14,166 nucleotides of DNA. Source: Fibrobacter sp. (lineage in GTDB: Bacteria > Fibrobacterota > Fibrobacteria > Fibrobacterales > Fibrobacteraceae). The translations under genes and the position numbers were made by a program. The stretch spans positions 1 through 14,166 of the forward strand of contig JABUUR010000524.1 in assembly GCA_021443065.1 (NCBI GenBank), written 5' to 3'. This document shows positions 1-8,694 of this stretch, piece by piece; the first letter of the stretch is position 1; each line of letters starts with the position of its first letter. Under the pieces are notes generated by a model. That model had not been told where the DNA came from. It worked only from the letters and a program-made list of their open reading frames with translations, and did no database searches.

Positions 1-887
1 GCGTACAGTGTAGACAAGCCGCCGGAAGATGCCAGAGCCTCGACCAGGGAAAGAGAACCGTGATTCAAGTTCACCACGCTGACGCGGCCGACTTCACCCA
101 GCACGTAAACCTTGTTCTCCTTTTGAGTCTCGGACAAGGCGGGAATGAAAATCTGGTCATCGGGTTTCAGCACAATCTTGTCCAGCGGCAAATTGGACTT
201 GAAAGCGTCCATAAAGTTGATGTTATAGACCTTGTCCCCACGACGAAGCTGCATTCCGGAGGGGTCAGCCTCTTCGGCAAAACCGCCGGCTGCGGCGATC
301 GCCAGGGGGATGGTCAAGGGCGATTCAGAGAAAGCCACGAAGCCGGGCTTGTTCACGGCGCCGGTCACGGTTGCGCGAAGGCTATTGTAGCCCGTCACCC
401 TCACGTCCACCTGAGGGTCGTTCAAGATTTTGTTGGAAAGCCGCTTGGTAATTTCTGCGCGGAGTTCCTGTGCGGTAAGTCCCGCCACCTTGATTTCGCC
501 AGCGTAGGGGTAGAACAGCGTGCCGTCGGTGGTCACCTTCTGGCCAGCGGGCTGGTACTGCCCCATGGGGGAAGTCAATTCCGGATGTTCCCAGACAACG
601 ACCTGAACCATGTCCAGAGGTCCAATGCGGTATTCCAGGGAAGGAAGGGAATCCACAATAAGGTCGTTTAAGTCGCCGAATTCCGGCTTGCTCGAAGAAT
701 CCGCCTTGTCCTTTGCAACACCACCGGCAAATTCGCCCTTGTCGATAGAATGGACCCGAACGGTGAGACCATTATATTCGAAGGTATCCTGATCTTCTGG
801 AATGTCCATGCGCATTTGGGGGGCAAAAGCGCAGCCGCCCAGCAAGGCAGCGACAACACCACATAGGCCAGCACTCAATTGTTTCAT
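1..887 (-). CDS. wza: Wza-like polysaccharide export lipoprotein (3' end outside window)
   Basis: Outer-membrane channel component for capsule or exopolysaccharide export. The ATG at 887-885 opens 295 complete codons that run off the left edge, so the C-terminus is missing. Residues 1-18 form a lipoprotein signal ending in the lipobox LGGC with Cys19 as lipidation site. A Poly_export (PF02563) domain covers about residues 84-166 (starting YRIGPLDMVQVVVWEHPE). A first SLBB domain starts near residue 172 (ATVTGAVNKPGFV) and a second near 260 (VYVLGEVGRVSVV). That order is the family layout, and Wza homologues are typically 350-400 residues. A good Shine-Dalgarno AAGGA lies 5 nt before the ATG. 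The gene follows the tyrosine phosphatase by 23 nt and is the last visible gene of the wzc operon. Family assignment is secure. The exported polymer is not known, so the symbol wza is by family only. Confidence 0.92.
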   Translation of the reverse strand, partial: MKQLSAGLCGVVAALLGGCAFAPQMRMDIPEDQDTFEYNGLTVRVHSIDKGEFAGGVAKDKADSSSKPEFGDLNDLIVDSLPSLEYRIGPLDMVQVVVWEHPELTSPMGQYQPAGQKVTTDGTLFYPYAGEIKVAGLTAQELRAEITKRLSNKILNDPQVDVRVTGYNSLRATVTGAVNKPGFVAFSESPLTIPLAIAAAGGFAEEADPSGMQLRRGDKVYNINFMDAFKSNLPLDKIVLKPDDQIFIPALSETQKENKVYVLGEVGRVSVVNLNHGSLSLVEALASSGGLSTLY

Positions 888-892
888 AATCT

Positions 893-897
893 TCCTT
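893..897 (-). promoter_or_regulatory. Ribosome binding site of wza
   Basis: Read on the minus strand this is AAGGA, 5 nt before the ATG at 887. It supports the chosen start. It is one of only a few clear Shine-Dalgarno sequences in the window; the others are before wzc and cstA. Confidence 0.7.
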
Positions 898-910
898 GTT
901 ACCCTTTTAT

Positions 911-1351
911 TTAAGCTTCACTCTGCTTGATTTTTTCGACCCAATAAGGGGTCAACTTCGAAATGTAGTTCCATGCCAAAACAAAGGCCATTTCCGGACG
1001 GCGGTAAGGGTCTGGGACGTCCACCTTTTGGGGTTCGCCATAACGAAAAACCTTGCCTTCCAAAGCCGGATATTTGCTCAACAGTTCCTGCTTGTGGCCA
1101 TTTTCCATCACCAGAATCAAGTCTGCCCAGCGAAGAATGTCCAGGTTGATTTGACGGGCACGATGGGCGCTCATGTCCACACCGTGTTCCATGGCCACCT
1201 TCTGGCTGATTTCGTGGGCCGGGTGGTCCACCAGGGCGCCAAGGCCGGCACTCATCACATTGAAACCCGGTCCAAGTTCCTTTTTCAACAAATATTCGCC
1301 TGTAGGACTGCGGCAAATATTTCCGGTGCATACAACAAGAATGTTTTTCAT
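911..1351 (-). CDS. wzb: Low-molecular-weight protein tyrosine phosphatase (Wzb/Etp type)
   Basis: Cytoplasmic phosphatase of 146 residues, the usual length for the family. In capsule loci this enzyme dephosphorylates the C-terminal tyrosine cluster of the Wzc autokinase, and phosphorylation cycling is needed for polymer export. The P-loop signature CX5R-S is intact at residues 8-15 (CTGNICRS, nucleophile Cys8, Arg14). The catalytic acid loop is DPYR at 114-117 (Asp114). The ATG at 1351 was chosen because it puts the P-loop at the family's usual N-terminal position. A longer reading starts at a TTG (1387), overlaps rfbC by 17 nt, and adds 12 hydrophobic residues not expected in the family. 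There is no clear Shine-Dalgarno sequence, and the preceding 19 nt are A/T-rich. The gene lies between rfbC and wza, with wzc encoded upstream in the same operon, so Wzc is the likely substrate (inference). Confidence 0.93.
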   Translation of the reverse strand: MKNILVVCTGNICRSPTGEYLLKKELGPGFNVMSAGLGALVDHPAHEISQKVAMEHGVDMSAHRARQINLDILRWADLILVMENGHKQELLSKYPALEGKVFRYGEPQKVDVPDPYRRPEMAFVLAWNYISKLTPYWVEKIKQSEA

Positions 1352-1370
1352 TGGGATAAAGGTAAAAAAA

Positions 1371-1934
1371 TTAAATATCAAAGGCAAAGCCCAGATCCTT
1401 CAGCAAAGGATTCTTCGTGTCCTTTTCGCTGAGGAGGGGCTCAAAGCCGTTTCCTACCGGCCAGTCGATGCCGATGGCGGGGTCGTTCCAGAAAAGCCCA
1501 CCTTCGTCCGTGGGGTCGTAAAGGCGGGTGCACTTATAGACGAACGTGGCCGTCTCGCTCAGCACCACAAAACCGTGGGCAAAGCCTTCGGGAATGTAGA
1601 ACTGCCTTTTGTTTTCAGAACTCAAGACAACGCCCTCGTACTTGCCAAAGGTGGGGCTACCCTTGCGCAGGTCTACCGCCACATCGTAAACCTCTCCTTC
1701 CAGAACGCGGACAAGTTTGCCCTGGGGATTTTTCTTTTGAAAATGGAGCCCCCGGAGAACCCCCTTCTTGGAACGGGATTCGTTATCTTGTACGAAAACC
1801 ATGTTCAGGCCGGCATTGTCGAACTCCGCCTTGTTGTAGGTTTCCATAAAGTAGCCACGATGGTCGCCATAGACCGTAGGCTCTACGATGGTGACCCCTT
1901 CGATAGAAGTCTTGATAAAATTGAACTTGCCCAT
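1371..1934 (-). CDS. rfbC: dTDP-4-dehydrorhamnose 3,5-epimerase
   Basis: RmlC converts dTDP-4-keto-6-deoxyglucose to dTDP-4-keto-L-rhamnose, the third step of dTDP-L-rhamnose synthesis in the cytoplasm. The 187 residues match the family length. The cupin-fold signature is intact: VLRGLHFQ at 59-66 with catalytic His64, the VAVDLRKGSPTFGK strand at 85-98, and Tyr133 in FVYKC, which fits the catalytic Tyr of characterised RmlC enzymes. The segment IPEGFAHGFVVLSE (114-127) is also typical. The ATG at 1934 lies 14 nt after the rfbA stop, with a weak AGGT about 8 nt upstream. It sits between rfbA and the phosphatase gene. RmlB and RmlD are not in the window, so they must be encoded elsewhere if rhamnose is the end product. 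An epimerase for a related dTDP-6-deoxysugar remains possible. Confidence 0.93.
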   Translation of the reverse strand: MGKFNFIKTSIEGVTIVEPTVYGDHRGYFMETYNKAEFDNAGLNMVFVQDNESRSKKGVLRGLHFQKKNPQGKLVRVLEGEVYDVAVDLRKGSPTFGKYEGVVLSSENKRQFYIPEGFAHGFVVLSETATFVYKCTRLYDPTDEGGLFWNDPAIGIDWPVGNGFEPLLSEKDTKNPLLKDLGFAFDI

Positions 1935-1948
1935 GATTAATACCTGAT

Positions 1949-2836
1949 TTAATACCGGATCTTTCCTTCGGCAACCTTGCGCAGGTGTTTACCGTAGGGG
2001 GACTTGCCGTACTTTTCCGCAGATTCCAGCAACTTTTCCTTGCTGATCCAGCCGTTGATAAAGGCGATTTCTTCGACGGCGGAAATCTGGATTCCCTGAC
2101 GGTTTTCAACCATGCGGACAAAGTCGCCCGCCTCCATAAGGCTGTCCATGGTGCCGGTATCCAGCCATGCAAAACCGCGGCCCAGGAGTTCTACGTCCAA
2201 CTGGCCCAATTCCAGGTAAGTCTTGTTCAAATCCGTAATTTCAAGTTCACCGCGGGCGCTGGGCTTTTGAGCCTTCGCAAAGCCGGATACCCGATTGTCG
2301 TAAAAATACAAGCCGGTAATGGCGTAGTTGCTCTTGGGTTCCTTCGGCTTTTCCTCTACAGAAATCACCTTGCCGGAATCGTCGAATTCCACCACGCCGA
2401 AACGTTCCGGGTCGTCCACGTAATAACCAAAAACGCTGGCCCTGCCGTTTTCTTCGGCGTTCTTTACCGCAGCCTTGAGAAGGGGACTGAATCCGTTACC
2501 GTAAAAGATGTTGTCGCCCAAGACCATGGCGCAGCAATCGTTACCGATAAATTCTTCGCCAAGGATAAATGCCTGGGCGAGGCCATCGGGACTAGGCTGC
2601 ACCTTGTAACTCAGGTTAAGACCCATGGCGCTTCCATTGCCCAACAGGCGCTCGAAGTTGGGAAGGTCCGTAGGCGTAGAAATAATCAGGATGTCACGAA
2701 TGCCTGCAAGCATCAGGGTCGACAGCGGGTAATAGATCATGGGCTTGTCGTAAACAGGCAGCAACTGCTTACTGGTGACCATGGTCAGGGGGTAAAGTCG
2801 TGTGCCGGAACCCCCGGCAAGAATGATTCCCTTCAT
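1949..2836 (-). CDS. rfbA: Glucose-1-phosphate thymidylyltransferase
   Basis: RmlA joins glucose-1-phosphate and dTTP to give dTDP-glucose, the entry step to dTDP-rhamnose and related sugars. The protein has 295 residues, the usual length. The nucleotide-binding signature [11 protein letters not shown] is at 8-18. The metal-binding motif LGDNIFYG is at 106-113 (Asp108). [20 protein letters not shown] at 161-180 and WLDTGT at 224-229 (second metal Asp226) complete the active site. The ATG at 2836 shares one base with the TAA of wzc (TAATG), which suggests translational coupling. A longer reading in the same frame up to 3016 lies inside wzc and has no family similarity. A GGGAA about 6 nt upstream is at best a weak ribosome site. 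Next in the operon is rfbC, 14 nt away. Confidence 0.95.
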   Translation of the reverse strand: MKGIILAGGSGTRLYPLTMVTSKQLLPVYDKPMIYYPLSTLMLAGIRDILIISTPTDLPNFERLLGNGSAMGLNLSYKVQPSPDGLAQAFILGEEFIGNDCCAMVLGDNIFYGNGFSPLLKAAVKNAEENGRASVFGYYVDDPERFGVVEFDDSGKVISVEEKPKEPKSNYAITGLYFYDNRVSGFAKAQKPSARGELEITDLNKTYLELGQLDVELLGRGFAWLDTGTMDSLMEAGDFVRMVENRQGIQISAVEEIAFINGWISKEKLLESAEKYGKSPYGKHLRKVAEGKIRY

Positions 2837-4932
2837 TAGTATTTCCCGTACTTGTAACCGAAGCCTTCGCTGCGGGTGTGTTCGTACTTGTTGATGACAA
2901 TGGAGGCGTGGGCATTGCCATTGCCCTTCAGAATCTGGCCCATACCGTCTTGAATGGCTTCGATGGAGTGCTTGTTGTATTCGATAACCATGACGATCTG
3001 GTTCGCAACGCGGCAAGCCAAGGCGGCGTCGGTCACCAGCATAATGGGCGGCGTATCCACAATCACCAGGTCGTACTGGGATTTAAAGTTGTCAATCATC
3101 TCTTGATAGCGCTTGGAGCCCAACAGTTCTGCAGGGTTTGCAGGGACGTTTCCGCAGGGGATGACAAAAAGATTTTCGACCTCCGTGGGGATAATGACCT
3201 TTTCGGGTTCCACGGACTTGAGCAACGCCTGGGAGAACCCATCGCCGCGCTTGATGCCGAACTCCTTGTGGAGGCGGCCCTTGCGAAGATCCGCATCGAT
3301 CAAAAGCACCTTCTTGCCCATGCCCGCAAAGAGAGCCGCAAGGTTCACGGAGACAAAACTCTTGCCCACGCCCGGAATAAGCCCGCTGACCCCGATGACC
3401 GACGACGATTCGTCCATCATGGAAAATTCCAGGGAAGAACGCAACGCCCGGAGGGATTCCACGGCCACATCGTCGGGTTCGACCACAGCCAAGGGTCTTG
3501 TGCCCTTGGTGCCGTTGGGATTGCCCTTGGGAACCTTGGCGTATACGGTAAAGCCTGTTTCTTTTTCGATAAAACTTGCGCTCTTGACACCGCTGCTCAT
3601 CCTAGACTTGAGGGATACGAGTGCGGCGCCCACGATAAACCCGATGAACAAGGCTACGCATAGAATCATCTTGGGCTTCGGCTTGGTGGGGCGTGTTACG
3701 GCCTCAGCAAAGTCCACAATACGGACGGAACCAACCTCACCGGCGGAAACCAGGCGCAACTGCTGGATGTTGTTCAGCATGGTGGTGTACATGACCTTGG
3801 TCAGTTCCACCTCGTTCTGGAGTTTCAGCACTTCCTGCTGGGTGGCCGGAAGTTTCTTGACCTGGGAGGAGGTGCCCCCCAGTTCACGCTTCAAGGCGGC
3901 TTCCTGGTCTTCGAGAGTCTTGACCGTAGGATGCTCGGAATGGAACAGTCGGATGGCCTCCTGCTTTTTCTGTTGCAGGGACAGAATATCCTGCTGCAGC
4001 CTCATGCGTCGTTCAAGCACCAGGCGTGTTTCCGCGTTGATGTCCACGGAACCCACCTGATTGCGATAGGCGTTCAAGTTCATCAAGGAAGAATCCATCT
4101 GGGCCTTGACGTCGGGCAGCTGCTTTTCCAGGAATTCCAAGGTTTTTTGCGCTTCGGCGTTACGTTCTTCCACGTTCTGCCGCAAGTAAGACGAAGCCAC
4201 CTCGTTCAGCACCGCAACCGCACGGTCCGGGTAAATGTCCATGTAGGAAAATTCCAGAATTCCCGTCTTTTTGCCCCGTTCCTTCACATCGAAGGACTTT
4301 CGGAATTCGCTGATGGCATCCAGGCGGCGTTTCTTGGTGATTTCAAACTTCTGACCGGCAATACCGTCTACGCTCATGATGCCTATGGTCACGGAATCCC
4401 CCGCATAGGGAAACTTGAAGGTTTGCCCCGCAGTCCCGGAGAACACCTTCTTCTTGTCCTGGTCGTACAAGTCATAGGAACCCACGCTATCGGTAAGCAC
4501 CGCAAACCAGGGTCCGTTCTTGTTTTCGGAGACAATGCTGTCCCAGGGGACCTCGAAGTTGGAAACATCCATCCGGCCTTCCTTGTGGAGAAGGCGGTCC
4601 ATAAAGTTTACCGGCTCTGCCTCGTACAGAAGATTCATCTTTTCGACGGCGGAACCCATGACCTGACGGCTCTTGATCAGTTCGATTTCTGTTTCCGCAG
4701 GGCTGTTGGTGGCAAAAAGACCTGCAAGCCCACCCATCATGGAGGAACCCTTGTTGTTCTTGGTCTCTATTTGAAGAAGGGCGTCCACTTTGTAAACAGG
4801 TCGAATCCACATGGAAACAAAAACGCCTACGACTCCGGCCAGGATAATGCAAGGGAGCACTATAGTCCAATTCTTTGCAAGATCTCTCAGGAGTTCAGTC
4901 AGATCTGTTTCTTCTTTCTTTTTGGTAGCCAT
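2836..4932 (-). CDS. wzc: Polysaccharide copolymerase and BY-type tyrosine autokinase (Wzc-like)
   Basis: Inner-membrane protein of 698 residues that controls chain length and export of capsule or exopolysaccharide. A Wzz-type N-terminal domain has its first membrane segment at about 22-43. A long periplasmic region follows (44-420) with predicted coiled coil around 255-400 and a GNVR-type segment before the second membrane helix at 421-442. The cytoplasmic bacterial tyrosine kinase has Walker [10 protein letters not shown] at 517-525 (Lys524), Walker A' LLIDADLR at 543-550 (Asp546, Asp548) and Walker B VIVDTPP at 623-629 (Asp626). The C-terminal tail carries Tyr683, 693, 695 and 698, the expected autophosphorylation cluster but a short one. 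Fusion of membrane and kinase parts in one chain is the Gram-negative arrangement. A ribosome site AAAGGA lies 4 nt before the ATG. It is the first gene of the minus-strand operon. The phosphatase encoded downstream is the probable antagonist. Confidence 0.95.
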   Translation of the reverse strand: MATKKKEETDLTELLRDLAKNWTIVLPCIILAGVVGVFVSMWIRPVYKVDALLQIETKNNKGSSMMGGLAGLFATNSPAETEIELIKSRQVMGSAVEKMNLLYEAEPVNFMDRLLHKEGRMDVSNFEVPWDSIVSENKNGPWFAVLTDSVGSYDLYDQDKKKVFSGTAGQTFKFPYAGDSVTIGIMSVDGIAGQKFEITKKRRLDAISEFRKSFDVKERGKKTGILEFSYMDIYPDRAVAVLNEVASSYLRQNVEERNAEAQKTLEFLEKQLPDVKAQMDSSLMNLNAYRNQVGSVDINAETRLVLERRMRLQQDILSLQQKKQEAIRLFHSEHPTVKTLEDQEAALKRELGGTSSQVKKLPATQQEVLKLQNEVELTKVMYTTMLNNIQQLRLVSAGEVGSVRIVDFAEAVTRPTKPKPKMILCVALFIGFIVGAALVSLKSRMSSGVKSASFIEKETGFTVYAKVPKGNPNGTKGTRPLAVVEPDDVAVESLRALRSSLEFSMMDESSSVIGVSGLIPGVGKSFVSVNLAALFAGMGKKVLLIDADLRKGRLHKEFGIKRGDGFSQALLKSVEPEKVIIPTEVENLFVIPCGNVPANPAELLGSKRYQEMIDNFKSQYDLVIVDTPPIMLVTDAALACRVANQIVMVIEYNKHSIEAIQDGMGQILKGNGNAHASIVINKYEHTRSEGFGYKYGKY

Positions 4933-4936
4933 AATA

Positions 4937-4942
4937 TCCTTT
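4937..4942 (-). promoter_or_regulatory. Ribosome binding site of wzc
   Basis: Minus-strand AAAGGA, 4 nt before the wzc ATG at 4932. It fixes the start of the first gene of the export operon. Confidence 0.7.
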
Positions 4943-4962
4943 CAGGAAACACGAACAAAAAC

Positions 4963-4991
4963 ACTATTCCAAAAATCTAAAAAAATGGCAA
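4963..4991 (-). promoter_or_regulatory. Possible promoter of the wzc operon
   Basis: The 85-bp divergent gap must hold the promoter of the minus-strand operon. Two readings are possible. A sigma70-like reading has TTGCCA (4991-4986), a 17-nt spacer and AATAGT (4968-4963). A Bacteroides-like reading has TAGATTTT (4979-4972), one mismatch from TAnnTTTG. Neither is strong, and the start site cannot be decided from sequence alone. An untranslated leader of roughly 25-40 nt containing the AAAGGA site would result. Confidence 0.3.
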
Positions 4992-5002
4992 GGCCCCAAT
5001 GA

Positions 5003-5013
5003 TTCTATCTTTG
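5003..5013 (+). promoter_or_regulatory. Bacteroides-type -7 promoter element before the helicase gene
   Basis: TTCTATCTTTG contains TATCTTTG (5006-5013), an exact match to the TAnnTTTG -7 element of Bacteroidetes primary-sigma promoters. Only 4 nt separate its final G from the ATG at 5018, so transcription should start at or within a few bases of the start codon. No -33 TTTG is evident and no Shine-Dalgarno sequence exists. The same motif occurs at the same place before nadA. Confidence 0.6.
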
Positions 5014-5017
5014 TGTT

Positions 5018-7609
5018 ATGACCGAAAATAAGCCTACAAGTCTAAAAGATTTCATTCCCCAAAACGATATTTCCTCGGAATCCTTATTGGAATCATTCCT
5101 TGGATGGGCCGAGACAAAGGGGACAACCCTCTACCCCGCCCAGGAAGAGGCGATTTTGGAACTTCTAGACGGAAAGAATGTCATTTTGAACACCCCCACG
5201 GGATCCGGAAAGTCCATGGTGGCACTGGCGCTCCATTTCGACAGTTTGGCACACGGTCGTCGCAGTGTTTACACCTGCCCCATCAAGGCCCTGGTCAACG
5301 AAAAATGGATGGCTCTTTGCAAGGAATTCGGACCGGAAAACGTAGGGCTATCCACCGGAGACGCCACTGTCAACCGTGACGCACCCATCGTCTGCTGCAC
5401 CGCAGAAATCCTTGCCAACATGGCCCTTTGCGAAGGAGAGATGTCCACCATTTCCGACGTGGTCATGGACGAGTTCCACTACTATTCCGACAAGGAACGC
5501 GGTGCCGCATGGCAGATTCCCCTTTTGACCATGCCCCACACCCGCTTTTTGCTCATGAGCGCAACCATCGGGGCTACGGAATTCTTTGAAAGAGAAATGA
5601 CAAAGCACACCGGCAAGGAGTCCGTCACCGTACGATCCACCCAGCGCCCCGTACCCCTCGACTTTACCTACTCCGAGACAGAACTTTCCAACACGGTGCA
5701 AAAACTGGTAAACGAAGGCAAGGCACCTGTCTACGTAGTTCATTTCACCCAAGCTGCCGCCGCTACGAACGCCCAGAATTTCATGAGCCTGGACCTGTGC
5801 ACCAAGGAAGAAAAGGTGGCCATCAACGAAGCCATCAAGGAAGTCCGGTTCAGCAGTCCCTACGGCCCCGAAGTCAAGCGATGGCTTAAGCAGGGCATCG
5901 GCATCCACCATGCAGGGCTTTTACCCAAGTACCGCATTCTCTGCGAAAAACTTGCACAGAAAGGACTGTTGAAAGTCATCTGCGGAACAGACACCCTGGG
6001 AGTAGGCGTAAATGTTCCTATTCGTACCGTATTGTTCACCCAACTATGCAAATTCAGTGGCGACAAGACGGCGATACTTACCGCACGGGACTTTCATCAA
6101 ATCGCAGGCCGCGCCGGTCGCAAAGGTTTCGACAACATCGGATACGTGGTGGTGCAGGCTCCCGAGCACGTCATAGAGAACCTGAAGTTGGAGGCAAAAT
6201 CAAAGCAGACCGGCAAGAAATTCCAGAAGAAAAAACCGCCGGAACATGGCTACGTCCCCTTCGACAAAGGGACCTACGAACGTCTCATCCAGGCCGCTCC
6301 CGAACCCCTGACTTCCAGTTTCCAGGTCAATCACGGACTGCTCCTGAACATACTCAGCAGGCCCACCGACGGCTGCCGCGCCATGCGCAACCTGCTCAAG
6401 GACTGCCACGAAAGTGCGGCAAACAAGCGAAAACTGGAAAAAAGGTCTTTCCAACTGTTCCGCAGTCTTGTAGAAGGGCGCATCATCGAGTTCGTCCCTC
6501 CGATTGCACCGGGCTACAGCAAACTTCGGGTGAACGTGGACCTGCAAGACGATTTCTCCATGAACCAGCCCCTGTCCCTGTACCTGCTGGACACCCTCCC
6601 CAAATTGGACCGCGAAAGCCCCGACTACGCCCTGGACGTTATTACTTTGTGCGAAAGCATCGTGGAAAATCCCGAAAACATCTTGCGCATTCAATTGAAC
6701 AAGGCCAAGAACGCCCGCATGGACGAACTGAAGGCCCAAGGCATGGAATTCAACCAGCGCCTGGAAGAACTTGAAAAAGTGGAATACCCCAAGCCCCTTC
6801 GGGATTTCATTTACGACACCTACAATTCCTTCGCAGAAAAGCACCCCTGGGTAGACGTGAACGTGGAGCCCAAATCCATCGTCCGCGAAATGTTCGAGAA
6901 CTTCAGCACTTTCAGCGGTTACGTCAAGCAGTACGGCCTCCAGCGCATGGAAGCCATATTGCTACGTCACCTGAACTACGTCTACAAGGTTTTGCAGCAG
7001 ACAGTCCCTGACAGCAGCAAGAACGAGGAACTCCGCGACATGGAGGAGTACCTGGGCGACATGATCCGCCGTACAGACAGCAGCCTTTTGGAAGAGTGGG
7101 AAAAGATGGCCCACCCCGAAGACTACCAGAAACGTCTGGAAGCCGCGGGCATGAACGAACTGGAAACAGCCTTCGGTGCCGACAAGGTGGCAGCGGACAT
7201 TACCTGCGACAAGAAACGCTTTGTAAACATGATCCGCCAACGCATTTTCCAGATTATGGGGGCATTGCAAAAGCAGGCCTTCGGAGACGTTTTGGACCTG
7301 CTGGCAGACGACCTGGCGGAAGGCCAGATGCTGGTGGACGGCGAAGGCAAACCCTGGACCGAAAACCGCCTGATGGAAATCATGGCAGGCTACATAGCGG
7401 AGCATCACAAATTCCGTCTAGACGCCGAAGGCCGCGCCCTCCGCCACAGCATTGTCACCTACGACGGAGACACAATGCTTGTCCAGCAGATGCTTCAGGA
7501 CGAAGAAGATTTCAATGACTGGAGCATGGAATTCGAAATCGACCTTAAGGATTGCCGCGAGGCAGGCATGCCCCTCATCAGGAGAATGATCCGCATCGGG
7601 GAGGTGTAG
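5018..7609 (+). CDS. DEAD/DEAH-box helicase with DUF3516-type C-terminus
   Basis: Superfamily 2 helicase of 863 residues, related to the Ski2-like group and probably acting on RNA or DNA in the cytoplasm. The RecA-like core is complete: motif I TPTGSGKS at 59-66 (Lys65), motif Ia [10 protein letters not shown] at 88-97, motif II DEFH at 151-154, motif III SAT at 181-183, a helicase-C motif [11 protein letters not shown] at 324-334, and motif [12 protein letters not shown] at 361-370. A basic linker (about 394-407) leads into a long C-terminal region. Its [11 protein letters not shown] segment (429-439), followed by a LLNILSRP and [10 protein letters not shown] stretch, resembles the DUF3516 domain known from actinobacterial helicases. 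The biological role of that family is not established. The gene is divergent from wzc and followed by nadA after 58 nt. No Shine-Dalgarno sequence precedes the ATG; see the promoter element at 5003. Helicase assignment is certain, the DUF3516 label likely, the substrate unknown. Confidence 0.9.
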   Translation: MTENKPTSLKDFIPQNDISSESLLESFLGWAETKGTTLYPAQEEAILELLDGKNVILNTPTGSGKSMVALALHFDSLAHGRRSVYTCPIKALVNEKWMALCKEFGPENVGLSTGDATVNRDAPIVCCTAEILANMALCEGEMSTISDVVMDEFHYYSDKERGAAWQIPLLTMPHTRFLLMSATIGATEFFEREMTKHTGKESVTVRSTQRPVPLDFTYSETELSNTVQKLVNEGKAPVYVVHFTQAAAATNAQNFMSLDLCTKEEKVAINEAIKEVRFSSPYGPEVKRWLKQGIGIHHAGLLPKYRILCEKLAQKGLLKVICGTDTLGVGVNVPIRTVLFTQLCKFSGDKTAILTARDFHQIAGRAGRKGFDNIGYVVVQAPEHVIENLKLEAKSKQTGKKFQKKKPPEHGYVPFDKGTYERLIQAAPEPLTSSFQVNHGLLLNILSRPTDGCRAMRNLLKDCHESAANKRKLEKRSFQLFRSLVEGRIIEFVPPIAPGYSKLRVNVDLQDDFSMNQPLSLYLLDTLPKLDRESPDYALDVITLCESIVENPENILRIQLNKAKNARMDELKAQGMEFNQRLEELEKVEYPKPLRDFIYDTYNSFAEKHPWVDVNVEPKSIVREMFENFSTFSGYVKQYGLQRMEAILLRHLNYVYKVLQQTVPDSSKNEELRDMEEYLGDMIRRTDSSLLEEWEKMAHPEDYQKRLEAAGMNELETAFGADKVAADITCDKKRFVNMIRQRIFQIMGALQKQAFGDVLDLLADDLAEGQMLVDGEGKPWTENRLMEIMAGYIAEHHKFRLDAEGRALRHSIVTYDGDTMLVQQMLQDEEDFNDWSMEFEIDLKDCREAGMPLIRRMIRIGEV

Positions 7610-7651
7610 GCGCCTAGAGGCCAGAGGTTGTCAGCCACACACCTGCCATAT

Positions 7652-7662
7652 TTCTATATTTG
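7652..7662 (+). promoter_or_regulatory. Bacteroides-type -7 promoter element before nadA
   Basis: TTCTATATTTG contains TATATTTG (7655-7662), an exact TAnnTTTG match, with 5 nt between its G and the nadA ATG at 7668. A TTG at 7628-7630 could be a poor -33 element, but its spacing (24 nt) is longer than usual. No Shine-Dalgarno sequence is present. The rest of the 58-nt gap after the helicase shows nothing else convincing. This suggests that nadA and the genes behind it have their own promoter and a leaderless or nearly leaderless transcript. Confidence 0.6.
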
Positions 7663-7667
7663 GCGTC

Positions 7668-8684
7668 ATGACTGCAGAAGAACTATACAACCGTCTTAAA
7701 ACCATCCAGCCCGGCGCTGTCCTTTGCACCTACTCCATGGAAAAATGTGAGCAGATGCTCCCTATCATCAACGAAATCAACGAGCTGAAAAAGGAGCGGG
7801 ATGCCGTAATCCTTGCCCACAGTTACGTGGCCCCGGAAATCATCCTGGGGGTGGCCGATTACGACGGCGACAGTTTCAAGCTGAGCCAGGACGCCACCAA
7901 GGTGGAAGCAAAGACCATCGTGTTCTCTGCCGTGCGTTTCATGGGCGAAACCGCAAAGATTCTGAATCCCACCAAGGACGTGCTGATTCCAGGACCTCTG
8001 ACCGGCTGCAGCCTGGCCGATTCCATTACCGGAGCTGAAGTCCGCGCTCTTCGGGAAAAGTACCCGGACCACACCTTCGTCTGCTACATCAATACCACCG
8101 CCGACGTGAAGGCAAATTGCGATGTCTGCGTCACCAGTTCCAATGTGATGAAAATCGTGAGCAGCCTGGAAAACGACAAGATTGTTTTCGTTCCCGACGG
8201 ACTCATGGGCCAGAACCTCATTGACGAAATGAAAAAGCGAAACATCAAGAAGGAAATCGTCCTCCACAGCGGTTGCTGCTACGTTCACGAGACCTACGAC
8301 TCCGAACTGATCAACTTTTTCCGCAGCCAGAATCCGGGCCTCAAGGTGGTAAGCCACCCCGAATGCCACCCCGGCGTAGCGTTGCTCAGCGACTATGTGG
8401 GCAGCACCGGCCAGATGGTAAATTACATCAAGGAGCAGCCCGCCAAAACGCCTTTCCTGCTGTTGACGGAATGCGGCTTGAATGCCCGTATGCAGTACGA
8501 GTTCCCCGACAAGTCCTTTATCGGCAGTTGCAGCATGTGCAAGTACATGAAGAGCAATTCCCTGGAAAACATCCTGGAAACCCTACGCCATCCCGAGGCC
8601 GCACAACGCGTGGAGCTGGACGAAGAGACCCGGGTGGCCGCCAAGAAGTGCATCGACGCCATGTTCTACTACGCCGCCAAGTGA
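7668..8684 (+). CDS. nadA: Quinolinate synthase
   Basis: NadA condenses iminoaspartate with dihydroxyacetone phosphate to quinolinate in de novo NAD synthesis, using a [4Fe-4S] cluster in the cytoplasm. The 338 residues fit the family. Visible motifs are VILAHSYVAPEI at 47-58, GDSFKLS at 67-73, RFMGETAKIL at 90-99 and GPLTGCSLAD at 109-118. The three cluster ligands are probably Cys114, Cys204 (in SGCCYVHE) and Cys291 (in GSCSMCKYM), in the conserved triad positions. ECHP at 232-235 is also typical. NadB (aspartate oxidase) and NadC are not adjacent, so the pathway is dispersed in this genome. The gene has its own promoter element and is followed after 10 nt by an outer-membrane protein gene with no evident link to NAD. 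The assignment is secure. Confidence 0.96.
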   Translation: MTAEELYNRLKTIQPGAVLCTYSMEKCEQMLPIINEINELKKERDAVILAHSYVAPEIILGVADYDGDSFKLSQDATKVEAKTIVFSAVRFMGETAKILNPTKDVLIPGPLTGCSLADSITGAEVRALREKYPDHTFVCYINTTADVKANCDVCVTSSNVMKIVSSLENDKIVFVPDGLMGQNLIDEMKKRNIKKEIVLHSGCCYVHETYDSELINFFRSQNPGLKVVSHPECHPGVALLSDYVGSTGQMVNYIKEQPAKTPFLLLTECGLNARMQYEFPDKSFIGSCSMCKYMKSNSLENILETLRHPEAAQRVELDEETRVAAKKCIDAMFYYAAK

Positions 8685-8694
8685 CGAGCACCCA

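Noticed and set aside
1352..1387. TTG start giving 12 extra residues on the phosphatase
   Set aside because: It would overlap rfbC by 17 nt, and the family starts just before the strand that leads into CX5R. The ATG at 1351 fits.
1985..2839. Plus-strand open frame of 284 codons opposite rfbA
   Set aside because: The opposite strand encodes an intact RmlA with all active-site motifs; this frame has none.
2837..3016. N-terminal extension of rfbA inside wzc
   Set aside because: The 60 extra residues are an out-of-frame reading of the wzc kinase domain. RmlA begins at MKGIILAGG.
3113..4980. Long plus-strand open frames opposite wzc (315 and 349 codons)
   Set aside because: They lie antisense to a gene with all wzc family motifs, have low-complexity compositions and no recognisable domain. 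The codon bias of the real gene explains the lack of stops.
7602..7644. Inverted repeat AGGTGT...ACACCT around the helicase stop as a terminator
   Set aside because: The stem is only 6 bp with a 31-nt loop and no T-tract follows. It is probably chance.
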